Part shown: positions 1 to 8,270 of the stretch, in pieces
How the letters are laid out: every line of letters starts with the position of its first letter
How positions within the stretch are numbered: position 1 is the stretch's first letter
Source: Tolypothrix sp. NIES-4075
GTDB taxonomy: Bacteria; Cyanobacteriota; Cyanobacteriia; Cyanobacteriales; Nostocaceae
Direction of reading: 5' to 3'
Length of the DNA stretch: 64,000 nt
Assembly (NCBI RefSeq): GCF_002218085.1
Contig: NZ_BDUC01000003.1
Span: 593,666-657,665 of the forward strand
The notes under the pieces: generated by a model
What the model was told of the DNA's origin: nothing
Database searches by the model: none
The model's input: the letters and a program-made list of their open reading frames with translations, nothing else
Position numbers and translations under genes: made by a program

Positions 1-2
1 CC

Positions 3-1481
3 GCCCACAGTACCAGTAAAATTCGCTCTTGTGCAGATTTGTGGCAAATTAACAGTTTAGGATTTCGGGGTGAAGCATTACACAGTTTAACGACTTTGGC
101 AGATTTAGAAATTTTAAGTCGTCCGGCAAATTCTTCAAGTGGTGGATTCAAAGTTGTGTATGGCTATGGCGGGGAACCTGTCGTAGTGGAAGCAGCAGCG
201 ATCGCACCTGGTACAATTGTCACAATATCCAATTTATTCGGAAATTGCTCAACTCGTCGTCAAGGCTTGCCAACCACAGCTATTCAAATGAAAGCGGTGC
301 AAGCGTCGATTTATCAAATCGCTTTGTGTCATCCTCATGTTACCTGGCAAGTTTGCCAAAATGACCGTGAATGGTTCACTCTTTCACCGGCTGCCACAAC
401 CGGAAAACTATTACCGCAAATTTTACATCAAGTTAAACAAGGCGATTTACAAGAATTAAAATTAGAATTACCTAACCCTCCTAATTCTTGTAAAGACGCG
501 ATTAATCGCGTCTCTACTAATTCCTCATTATCATTAGTTATAGGATTGCCCGATCGCTGTCATCGTCGTCGTCCAGATTGGGTGCGAGTAGCAATTAACG
601 GACGCATGGTAAAATCGCCAGAATTAGAGCAAACGATTTTTACAGGATTTCACAGAACATTACCACGCGATCGCTATCCAATCTGTTTTTTACATCTTTA
701 TATTTCCCCCGATCAAATTAACTGGAATCGCAATCCCGCAAAAACTGAAATTTACCTGAATGAATTAAGCTATTGGCAAGAACAAATATCCAGCGCGATT
801 GAACAAGCACTTCGCATCGATTCTGTCAATATCAAAGAAGCAGTTCACACAACACGAGTTAGTAAATTAATCAAAGCCGCAGAAGAAAAAGGTGGTTATC
901 ATGTCAATCGTCCCAATTCTGAAGAGGAAAATAAGCCTCTTAATTCTCTCAAAGCTGTTGCTCAAGTTAGCAACACATATATAGTTGTCGAACATGAAAA
1001 CGGCATGTGGTTGGTAGAACAACACATCGCTCATGAGCGAGTTTTGTATGAGCAATTGTGCGATAATTGGCAACTTATTCCCGTCGAACCTGCAATTATT
1101 TTATATCAATTGTCGCCAGCGCAAGTTTCCCAACTGCAACGCATCAATCTAGATATAGAATCCTTCGGTGAACAACTTTGGGCAGTTCGTAACATACCCG
1201 CAATGTTACAGCAAAGAGACGACTGTGCAGAAGCCATTTTAGAACTTAGTTGGGGTGGTGACTTACAAACAGCACAAGTAGCCGTAGCCTGTCGCAGTGC
1301 AATTCGCAACGGTACACCCCTCACTTTACCAGAAATGCAGACACTCTTAGATGATTGGCAACGCACGCGCAACCCGCGCACCTGTCCCCACGGACGCCCG
1401 ATTTATCTATCTTTGGAAGAATCAGCTTTAGCGCGTTTTTTCCGTCGTAATTGGGTGATTGGTAAGAGTCACGGGATTTGA
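3..1481 (+). CDS. mutL: DNA mismatch repair protein MutL, 5'-truncated by window edge
   Basis: The reading frame is open from the first complete codon, so the start lies outside the window. The visible part opens just before the GHKL ATPase motif GFRGEAL, followed by GTIVTISNLFGN, the VAINGR segment and NWNRNPAKTEIYL, which closes the N-terminal ATPase/transducer region. The C-terminal dimerisation domain keeps EQHIAHERVLYE, ACRSAIRNG and CPHGRP. These match the metal-site motifs of MutL proteins with nicking activity, apart from E replacing D in DQHA, so it is probably an endonuclease-type MutL. MutL couples MutS mismatch recognition to strand removal. The inter-domain linker contains a palindromic repeat read in frame (490-517). 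It is convergent with the downstream hexosaminidase gene. Confidence 0.95.
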   Translation, partial: AHSTSKIRSCADLWQINSLGFRGEALHSLTTLADLEILSRPANSSSGGFKVVYGYGGEPVVVEAAAIAPGTIVTISNLFGNCSTRRQGLPTTAIQMKAVQASIYQIALCHPHVTWQVCQNDREWFTLSPAATTGKLLPQILHQVKQGDLQELKLELPNPPNSCKDAINRVSTNSSLSLVIGLPDRCHRRRPDWVRVAINGRMVKSPELEQTIFTGFHRTLPRDRYPICFLHLYISPDQINWNRNPAKTEIYLNELSYWQEQISSAIEQALRIDSVNIKEAVHTTRVSKLIKAAEEKGGYHVNRPNSEEENKPLNSLKAVAQVSNTYIVVEHENGMWLVEQHIAHERVLYEQLCDNWQLIPVEPAIILYQLSPAQVSQLQRINLDIESFGEQLWAVRNIPAMLQQRDDCAEAILELSWGGDLQTAQVAVACRSAIRNGTPLTLPEMQTLLDDWQRTRNPRTCPHGRPIYLSLEESALARFFRRNWVIGKSHGI

Positions 1482-1493
1482 TTTAATGTTTAG

Positions 1494-1595
1494 GCGATCG
1501 CTTTATATCATCGGGTTGTGGAGAGTGCGATCGCCTATCTCTAATCATAATAATGCGATCGCTCTATATAATCGTGTCAGCAAAAGTGCGATCGC
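1494..1595. repeat. Tandem pair of HIP1-flanked units
   Basis: Four GCGATCGC octamers lie at 1494, 1527, 1555 and 1588. They form two similar units 61 bp apart, each made of HIP1, a related 25-bp core and a second HIP1. The spacer separates the convergent mutL and hexosaminidase genes. A short open frame at 1553-1756 runs through it but has no support. Confidence 0.75.
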
Positions 1596-1752
1596 CTCGC
1601 CCTTATGAGAATATGAATATCATAGGCATCACAAGTTTAAATCCACAGAAAGCGACTTTAAAGACACTTGGAGCCTTAGAATTAGTCAGCAAATATCAGT
1701 CAAGGTCTAAAGTTTTAGAATTTCCGAAACTCGCACGCAGTAAATCCTTGAA

Positions 1753-2844
1753 CTAATCTGTCTCTCCACATGAACAAGCGATCGCCAATTTAGCATGTCG
1801 CAACAAAGTATCTTCATCAAGACTATGAACTATATATTGAGGAGTTACCTCAAGTAGTTTCTCAATTCGTGCTTTAGCTGCTGCAACTACCGATTCATCA
1901 AGACTACCGTTATCAAGTGAATCAGAGAAATCTTGAGCGATCGCATAAGTCCTTTCCAGAGATGACGAATTGATATTGCGGGAGACTATAAATAAATCGC
2001 AACCTGCATTAAACGCTTTTGCGACAGTCCCACTTTTGCTGAACATATCTGAGACAGCTTTCATATCTAAGTCATCAGATACAATCACTCCCTCAAATTT
2101 AAGCTCTTTGCGGAGAATGTCATTTAAAATTGATTTTGACAGGGTTGCCGGCACTGCATCTATCTGAGGAAATAGAATGTGTGCGGTCATAATCATCGGT
2201 ATTTGTTTTTCGATCAGCGCTTGGAAAGGTATTAATTCACGCGATCGCAAATCTTCCACTGTCAGATTTAACCTTGGTAGCTCAATGTGCGAATCTTGAC
2301 TGGTGTCTCCATGTCCGGGAAAATGCTTGGCACATCCTTTGATTCCCGACTCCTTCAAACCCAAATAGTAATCGCAGGCATTTTGTGCAGCAGTTTGTGC
2401 AGTAGTGCCAAAAGCCCTCGGTCCAATGACGGGATTGTGAGGATTAGAAAAAATATCCGCGACAGGTGCCCAAGATACATTGATTCCCAGAGACTTTAAT
2501 TCTAATGCAGTTGCTTTGGCGACTTCATTTCCCAGTGTTCCCAACATGAAAGCATGAGGAAATCGGGTTATCGGCAAAGGTGTGCGAATCACAGAACCTC
2601 CCTCGTGATCGAGGGTGATAAACATCAAGTCGCGTTCAGCGTATTGTCTTACCTGGTCAATCAAATCCTTAAATGTTTCCAGCCAAACTTGATAATGAGT
2701 ACCCAGACGAAAATTTTTCGCAAAAAATATTACCCCAATCGGTTTCAATTCCCTGAGTGCGCGTTTATCATCATCGTTTAATGTGGTACCCGAAATACCC
2801 AGAATCAGGTGATGTCCAAAGCGCTCAAGTTGCGATACTGGCAT
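1753..2844 (-). CDS. nagZ: Glycoside hydrolase family 3, beta-N-acetylhexosaminidase (NagZ-like)
   Basis: A 363-residue protein of the single-domain GH3 type. It carries the NagZ hallmark KHFPGHGDTSQDSH, whose Asp-His pair lies on a catalytic loop, and VIVSDDLDMKAV, which holds the presumed nucleophile Asp. No signal peptide is evident, so it probably acts in the cytoplasm. NagZ enzymes remove N-acetylglucosamine from muropeptides during peptidoglycan recycling. Length and motif order fit NagZ better than the two-domain plant or fungal beta-glucosidases. The chosen ATG is followed by PVSQLERFGHHLILGISG, the usual first strand of the family. It stands alone, convergent with mutL. Confidence 0.88.
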   Translation of the reverse strand: MPVSQLERFGHHLILGISGTTLNDDDKRALRELKPIGVIFFAKNFRLGTHYQVWLETFKDLIDQVRQYAERDLMFITLDHEGGSVIRTPLPITRFPHAFMLGTLGNEVAKATALELKSLGINVSWAPVADIFSNPHNPVIGPRAFGTTAQTAAQNACDYYLGLKESGIKGCAKHFPGHGDTSQDSHIELPRLNLTVEDLRSRELIPFQALIEKQIPMIMTAHILFPQIDAVPATLSKSILNDILRKELKFEGVIVSDDLDMKAVSDMFSKSGTVAKAFNAGCDLFIVSRNINSSSLERTYAIAQDFSDSLDNGSLDESVVAAAKARIEKLLEVTPQYIVHSLDEDTLLRHAKLAIACSCGETD

Positions 2845-2860
2845 AATGATTTACCTATGA

Positions 2861-2985
2861 CAGGAATGGGGACTAGGGACTGGGTAATGGGTAATAGGTT
2901 TTCCCAATTTTCAATTCCCAATTACCTATTACCTATTTTCAATTCCCAATTACCTATTAGCTATTACCATTTACCCACAATCACC
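2861..2985. repeat. Low-complexity repeat (GGGTAATGGG / CCCAATTACC types)
   Basis: Short degenerate runs of GGGTAATGGGTAATAGG are followed by their near-complement built on TTCCCAATTACC. The tract lies between the hexosaminidase start and the RlpA-like stop. The same motif recurs at 9603-9737 and 40566-40630. This is a dispersed cyanobacterial short-tandem-repeat type; no coding function is supported. Confidence 0.7.
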
Positions 2986-2987
2986 GC

Positions 2988-4208
2988 TTAAAAATCTGAA
3001 ACTATCGCGAGTTTTCTACTTTTTTTGAGATTTGCGGTAGAAACAGATGAATTTTTCAAGAACTTTTTCGGTTCGCTACTTTGCAAAATCACGGCTTTAT
3101 AAGGTACTACTCCAGTCGTTTCACTGTTGATACACCTCGCTGCTTCCCTTGACAAATCGAGGCTTCTGGGTGGAATATAAGGACCGCGATCATTTACGCG
3201 CACAATCACAGAGTTGCCATTCTTTAAATTAGTCACCTGTAAGAATGTGTTAAAAGGTAATGACTTATGAGCAACTGTCAATTCATCTTGATTGTATTTT
3301 TCACCATTCGCTGTTGTTCGACCGTGAAAATAACCACCATACCAAGAAGCTAAACCAAACATTTTTTTCTTGGAAGGTGTTAAACCATACATTTGTTGCT
3401 GTCCTTCCACGAGTGATAAAGCAGGTGCTTGCAAAGCTGAACGAAGATTATTAATCCATTCAATCGCTAATAGTTCACCACTGCGGTGAGAGGAGTGAGA
3501 AACTTGTTTTTCGATTCCAAATAAAAAGCGATTCCCTGCCATTAACGCTGGTATACCGTCAACTAATGCCGGTCGTAATTGATTAGCATCTAACCGAGGC
3601 AAATTGACGACTTGCGTCAAGCGTTGCTGCATTGATTTGGCTTCGATTTCGTCGGGTAAAGTTGCAACTATGCGGTTATTTACCCACACTTCATAGTTGT
3701 CTTGGTCGCGACGAACAACTACTACTGGTGTTGTTACACCTTGCTCCATCGTGGAAAAGTTGAAGAAATTTTGCAGCGATCGCAAAATTTTATTTGGCAA
3801 CAAATCTCGGTTAGTCAAGCTTGATTCTATCAACCGAGGAATGGGCAAAACACCTGCCGTTTTTACTGGAATCTGCTCAGATGCAATATTTTGGAGAGAA
3901 CTACAAAACTGATTTTTAGTTTGCTTTACTCCGATGGAGGAAACATTCGATAACTTAGCTTTAGTTGGTGATTCTTTAGAACCCCAATCTATCTTCAAAA
4001 AACTTGTAGGTAATATGGTCGTACTCCAAACATTTAATCGCTGCTTAGGTGTCTGAAAAAATTCCCGATTGTTACTTAATAGTTTATCCAGATTGGATGA
4101 AACCTTTGTCGGAGAAACCTTTGGCATAAAACTTGGTGGCAAGTTTTCGCTCAACGACAGAAATGAACCAATCCAGGATGCAATGCAAAAAAATCCAAAA
4201 GATAGCAT
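2988..4208 (-). CDS. RlpA-like double-psi beta-barrel protein
   Basis: A 406-residue protein with a hydrophobic N-terminus (about residues 3-20) that suggests export. A long, weakly conserved middle section is followed by a C-terminal DPBB domain at roughly 283-375. That domain carries FGLASWYGGYFHGRTTANGE, LPFNTFLQVTNL, VRVNDRGPY and LDLSREAARCI, the RlpA signature series. RlpA proteins bind or cleave denuded peptidoglycan at septa. Whether this one is a lytic transglycosylase or only a glycan binder cannot be read from sequence. The middle region has a short domain (VVVVRRDQDNYEVWVNNRIV) seen in cyanobacterial relatives. Transcribed away from crtP across a 1.1-kb spacer. Confidence 0.85.
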   Translation of the reverse strand: MLSFGFFCIASWIGSFLSLSENLPPSFMPKVSPTKVSSNLDKLLSNNREFFQTPKQRLNVWSTTILPTSFLKIDWGSKESPTKAKLSNVSSIGVKQTKNQFCSSLQNIASEQIPVKTAGVLPIPRLIESSLTNRDLLPNKILRSLQNFFNFSTMEQGVTTPVVVVRRDQDNYEVWVNNRIVATLPDEIEAKSMQQRLTQVVNLPRLDANQLRPALVDGIPALMAGNRFLFGIEKQVSHSSHRSGELLAIEWINNLRSALQAPALSLVEGQQQMYGLTPSKKKMFGLASWYGGYFHGRTTANGEKYNQDELTVAHKSLPFNTFLQVTNLKNGNSVIVRVNDRGPYIPPRSLDLSREAARCINSETTGVVPYKAVILQSSEPKKFLKNSSVSTANLKKSRKLAIVSDF

Positions 4209-5320
4209 GGTTAAGTAAAATTTTAGGTATCCGCATACATAAGAAGTGCAACCCTAGTTTTGGCAAAGATAATTTTTTTAAACAAAATCAAACTGTATAT
4301 TCTTTGCCAATTCAAACAAATTTCTCCTTAGTTAGAAGCACGCTAATGAGCGATCCCCAGCAGAAATCATAATATACCGTTGTTGGCAAATAAGTAAATA
4401 AAGCTTTGAGATTTTGTTTGAGATTACTTGCTACTTTTAGATTTAAATTTGTTATAAATTACTCTAATAAAACTCTTAAAATAAATATATAATACATAAT
4501 TTGCAATAGTATAAATACTAAATTTATTTTTAATAAGGATATATTTAATACAGTTTGGTTCGCATTTACTGAAGCCAAATATACGATGAAGTCGCTAGCA
4601 TTTTTTACCAATGCCATAAACTTATCAAGCTCGCACTCTTCTCATTAGTGCTGAATAAATCAGTTATTCAGAGAGAAGAATGGCGAAGTAATTACCAGTA
4701 TTATTTTCCGAAAATTGTTGTAAAGGCTACAAAATAAAGATTTCCGACTGCTAGCACTTCTTCCAGCTTAGGCACAGCAAATATACTTCCAGAGTAAATT
4801 ATTTAATAATCTGTCGTGAAAATAAGGTAAGAGGCAGAATGGGCAAGGCTTTCATCTTTTTGTTATGTGGCAAAATTTCGGAAAAGTTGACCTTTGAATA
4901 ATTTGAATAATTTATGATTCAGGTAAATAAGTTTTAATGAATTAAAAAGAAAAAATTTAAAATCGGCAAATCCAAGCAGAATGAAAAAGAGGGGGAAAGG
5001 GGTGGAGTTATTTAAAATTAGTAAAAATCTCTAAAATTACCGTTTCCCTTTTTCTTCCCCTTTCCCCCTCCCCTGGCTGGGGCTGTTTTTGTCTAAGTCC
5101 TGTGAATGCGTCGTTATGAAACGGCACAGAAAATCAGCGTTCTGGAGATTTGGAGAGCGATCGCCTTGCCTTGTTCCAAAAGCTACAGTTGATCCGTAAA
5201 AGATTGAAAATTTTTGACAAAGTACAGACGATCGCACTCCTGAATGATAAATGTAACGGATTGCAACGTATAATGAAAACGAGAAAACGATTAAGAAATA
5301 TTGAAGAAAAGTAAGGTTAA
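4209..5320. other. Long AT-rich spacer upstream of crtP
   Basis: No gene can be supported in these 1.1 kb. The spacer should hold the promoters of the divergent RlpA-like gene and crtP. The one structured element is a 14-bp inverted repeat, purine-rich arm 4989-5002 and pyrimidine-rich arm 5056-5069. One HIP1-like site lies near 5157. A 66-codon minus-strand frame here reads through the inverted repeat and looks accidental. Confidence 0.6.
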
Positions 5321-6760
5321 ATGCGAGTAGCGATCGCTGGTGCGGGTTTAGCAGGACTTTCCTGCGCGAAATATCTCACGGACGCAGGTCACACACCGAT
5401 TGTTTTGGAAAGCCAAAACGTATTGGGTGGACTAGTAGCAGCGTGGAAAGACTCAGACGGCGACTGGTACGAAACCGGATTGCACGCTTTCTTTGGAGCA
5501 TACCCGAATATGCTTCAGTTATTCAAAGAGTTAGGAATTGAAGATCGGCTGCAATGGAAACAGCACACGCTAATTTTTAATCAGCCCGAAAAGCCGGGAA
5601 CACTTTCACGTTTTGATGTTCCGGATATTCCGGCACCTTTCAACGTGATCGCGTCGATTCTTCGCAACAATGACATGCTGACTTGGGAGCAAAAAATTAA
5701 GTTCGCCATAGGGCTACTCCCAGCCGTAGTTCGCGGTCAGAAGTATGTTGAAGATATGGATAAGTACACTCTCATAGAGTGGCTGAGAAGGCAAGGTGTA
5801 GACGAACGGGTGAATAGTGATATTTTTATCGCTGCATCGAAAGCGCTGACCTTTATCAATCCGGATGAAGTTTCCGCGACAATTCTACTAACAGCGCTGA
5901 ATCGCTTTCTCCAAGAGAGATACGGCTCTAAAATTGCCTTCTTGGATGGTTCTCCTACCGAGCGATTGTGTCAGCCGATAGTAGATCATATTACTTCTGG
6001 TGGCGGCGAAGTGCGGTTAAATGCGCCCCTGAAAGAGATAATGCTCAACGATGATGGTACTGTGAAAGCATTTGTGATTCGGGGATTGAATGGGGCAGCA
6101 GATGAAATTATCACCGCTGACTTGTATGTTTCGGCAATGTCAGTGGATGTAATGAAAGTGATGTTACCAAAACCTTGGCAGTCAATAGAGTTTTTTCAAA
6201 AGCTCGAAGGTTTGTCAGGTGTGCCGGTAATTAACTTGCATCTGTGGTTTGACCGGAAACTGACAGATATAGATCACTTATTATTTTCGCGATCGCCTCT
6301 TCTCAGCGTTTATGCTGATATGAGCAACACCTGCCGCGAATACGCCAATAGCGATCGCTCAATGCTGGAACTAGTTTTAGCACCAGCGAAAGATTGGATC
6401 GACAAATCCGATGAAGAAATTGTCAGCGCTTCCCTAGTCGAATTGAAAAAACTCTTTCCTGACGACTTAGGGGGAGACAATCCAGCAAAACTGCTGAAAT
6501 CTCATGTGGTCAAGACACCGCGATCGGTTTATACCGCCATACCGGGTCGCCAACAATACCGCCCTACCCAAGTTACCCCGATAAAAAACTTCTATCTCGC
6601 AGGCAGTTATACCATGCAACGTTACTTAGGGAGTATGGAAGGTGCCGTGCTTTCTGGTAAGCTTACAGCGCAGGCGATTTCGGAAGTACACCCGGAGGTA
6701 AATTCCTCAAGCCTGCAAACGCCAACCCGACCGCCTGCAACGAATGCTGCAACTGCCTGA
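5321..6760 (+). CDS. crtP: 15-cis-phytoene desaturase (plant/cyanobacterial type)
   Basis: A 479-residue FAD enzyme. It starts with the dinucleotide-binding motif AIAGAGLAGLSCAKYL, followed by VLGGLVAAWKDSDGDWYETG. The end carries NFYLAGSYTMQRYLGSMEGA, the second FAD motif of Pds-type desaturases. It introduces two double bases' worth of desaturation steps, converting phytoene to zeta-carotene at the thylakoid or plasma membrane. The plastoquinone-linked type is distinct from bacterial CrtI. The downstream crtB start lies inside this gene (17-nt overlap), so the two are translationally coupled, the usual cyanobacterial arrangement. Confidence 0.97.
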   Translation: MRVAIAGAGLAGLSCAKYLTDAGHTPIVLESQNVLGGLVAAWKDSDGDWYETGLHAFFGAYPNMLQLFKELGIEDRLQWKQHTLIFNQPEKPGTLSRFDVPDIPAPFNVIASILRNNDMLTWEQKIKFAIGLLPAVVRGQKYVEDMDKYTLIEWLRRQGVDERVNSDIFIAASKALTFINPDEVSATILLTALNRFLQERYGSKIAFLDGSPTERLCQPIVDHITSGGGEVRLNAPLKEIMLNDDGTVKAFVIRGLNGAADEIITADLYVSAMSVDVMKVMLPKPWQSIEFFQKLEGLSGVPVINLHLWFDRKLTDIDHLLFSRSPLLSVYADMSNTCREYANSDRSMLELVLAPAKDWIDKSDEEIVSASLVELKKLFPDDLGGDNPAKLLKSHVVKTPRSVYTAIPGRQQYRPTQVTPIKNFYLAGSYTMQRYLGSMEGAVLSGKLTAQAISEVHPEVNSSSLQTPTRPPATNAATA

Positions 6761-7676
6761 TTCCAAAGCGCGCATGAAAACGCTGGTCTCTGTGGATGAG
6801 TCCTATAAACTTTGTCGCCAACTCATAGCAAAGTACTCCACGACTTTTTACCTTGGTACTTTGTTAGTGAGTAAGGAAAAGCGTCCCGCTATTTGGGCAA
6901 TTTACGCTTGGTGCCGCCGAACAGACGAACTGGTGGATGGTCCTGCATCTGCTATAACTACGCCGGAAACCCTAGATTTATGGGAACAGCAGCTAGAATC
7001 TATTTTTAGTGGCTGCCCTTTTGAAAATTTCGATGTAGCTTTGGTAGACACCATCCAACGCTTCTCAATGGACATTCAACCCTTTCGGGATATGATTGCC
7101 GGTCAGCGTATGGACTTATACCGTAGCCGCTACGAAACATTTAAAGAGTTATATCTTTACTGTTACCGTGTAGCAGGCACCGTCGGTTTGATGTCAACGG
7201 CAGTGATGGGAGTTGATACAAACACCAACACAGCGCCGTGGAATCGCCAAAAACCGACATACATTCCCACCGAAGAAGCGATCACTTTAGGAATTGCCCA
7301 CCAACTCACCAACATCCTCCGGGATGTAGGTGAAGACGCAAGGCGAGGACGAATCTACATTCCCCAAGAAGACTTGGCGCGATTTGACTACACTGAGCAA
7401 GATTTGTTGAAAGGTGTTGTCGATGAGCGCTGGCGCTCTCTGATGCGTTTTCAAATTGCCAGGGCACGCCAATATTATATCAAAGCAGAAAAGGGAATAT
7501 CTTACTTGTCACCCGATGCCCGTTTGCCCGTGTGGGCATCTTTGATGCATTACAGTCGCATTTTAAGCGTTATTGAACGTAACGATTATGATGTGTTCAG
7601 TCAACGCGCCTACGTGGCTCAGTGGAAAAAGTTAAGCAGTTTGCCAGTAGCTTGGCTGCGATCGCAAGCCCTCTAA
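6744..7676 (+). CDS. crtB: Phytoene synthase
   Basis: A 310-residue head-to-head prenyl synthase that joins two geranylgeranyl diphosphates to give phytoene, the substrate of the enzyme encoded just upstream. The two Asp-rich magnesium-binding motifs are visible: RRTDELVDG near residue 57, and NILRDVGEDARRGRIYIP near residue 190. YCYRVAGTVGLM is also typical. The start used overlaps crtP. A second ATG eleven codons in (MKTLVSVDESYKLC) is also possible and would remove the overlap. A hairpin-forming repeat follows the stop. Confidence 0.97.
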   Translation: MLQLPDSKARMKTLVSVDESYKLCRQLIAKYSTTFYLGTLLVSKEKRPAIWAIYAWCRRTDELVDGPASAITTPETLDLWEQQLESIFSGCPFENFDVALVDTIQRFSMDIQPFRDMIAGQRMDLYRSRYETFKELYLYCYRVAGTVGLMSTAVMGVDTNTNTAPWNRQKPTYIPTEEAITLGIAHQLTNILRDVGEDARRGRIYIPQEDLARFDYTEQDLLKGVVDERWRSLMRFQIARARQYYIKAEKGISYLSPDARLPVWASLMHYSRILSVIERNDYDVFSQRAYVAQWKKLSSLPVAWLRSQAL

Positions 7677-7682
7677 CTTTAG

Positions 7683-7797
7683 TTGGAGCGTTGGTGGATA
7701 GTGGAAGCGCAGTTAGTAGTTAGTCGGAGCGTAGTTAGTAGTATTTTTTGACCCCCAACCCCCAACAACCATCAACTATCCACTATCCACGCTCCAA
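7683..7797. repeat. Imperfect inverted repeat downstream of crtB
   Basis: GTGGATAGTGG at 7694-7704 pairs perfectly with CCACTATCCAC at 7780-7790. The outer TTGGAGC / GCTCCAA arms (7683-7689, 7791-7797) extend the stem with a small bulge. The enclosed sequence has repeated TTAGTAGTTAG runs. It may end crtPB transcripts or be a decayed mobile repeat. Confidence 0.55.
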
Positions 7798-7856
7798 ATA
7801 ACAAATCCCCCTTGACTCACCCTTGAAAATCTGATATCATCACTATTCGTGAGCCT

Positions 7857-7948
7857 GGAGAGGTGGCTGAGTGGTCGAAAGCGGCAGATTGCTAATCTGT
7901 TGTACGGCAGGCAACTCCGTACCGAGGGTTCGAATCCCTCCCTCTCCG
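7857..7948 (+). tRNA. tRNA-Ser (anticodon GCU)
   Basis: A 92-nt class II tRNA. The acceptor arms are GGAGAGG (7857-7863) and CCTCTCC (7941-7947), with discriminator G. The D arm contains GGCTGAGTGGTCGAAAGC. The anticodon stem-loop CAGATTGCTAATCTG places GCT at the anticodon. A long variable arm follows (TGTACGGCAGGCAACTCCGTA), then the T arm with GGTTCGAATCC. The long variable arm and GCU anticodon give tRNA-Ser for AGC/AGU. CCA is not encoded; a short T run follows. Confidence 0.97.
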
Positions 7949-7991
7949 TTTTCCCAGTCTGCATATCACACTAAGAGTGTGAGTTTCTGCT

Positions 7992-8118
7992 CGTAGTAGG
8001 CACTTCAGTGCCTAGGATAAGCCCTTAAGCGCTTACTACGAACCTGTATCAAAAGTGTGAATTTCTGCTCGTAGTAGGCACTTCAGTGACTAAGATAAGC
8101 GCTTAAGCGCTTACTACG
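7992..8118. repeat. Two tandem copies of REPIN-like palindromic element
   Basis: Copies at 7992-8040 and 8070-8118. Each begins CGTAGTAGGCACTTCAGTG and ends AAGCGCTTACTACG, that is, two small hairpins in inverted orientation bounded by GTAG and CTAC. The 78-bp period includes a shared leader GTGTGA(G/A)TTTCTGCT. Related elements occur at least nine more times in the window. Confidence 0.85.
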
Positions 8119-8270
8119 AATTAGTAAAAATTATCGACTAAGAGCAGATACTTTTATTCCCCAAGGATGATGCCCTAAGGATGATGATATGATTTATCAT
8201 CCGGAGTCCTGATAATCCTATTAGAATATTGCTTTCAGGCTCCCACAAATCAAAGGAGTGAAAGTAATTT

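Noticed and set aside
1553..1756. 67-codon plus-strand frame between mutL and the hexosaminidase gene
   Set aside because: It begins within a HIP1 repeat, has no ribosome site and no recognisable sequence.
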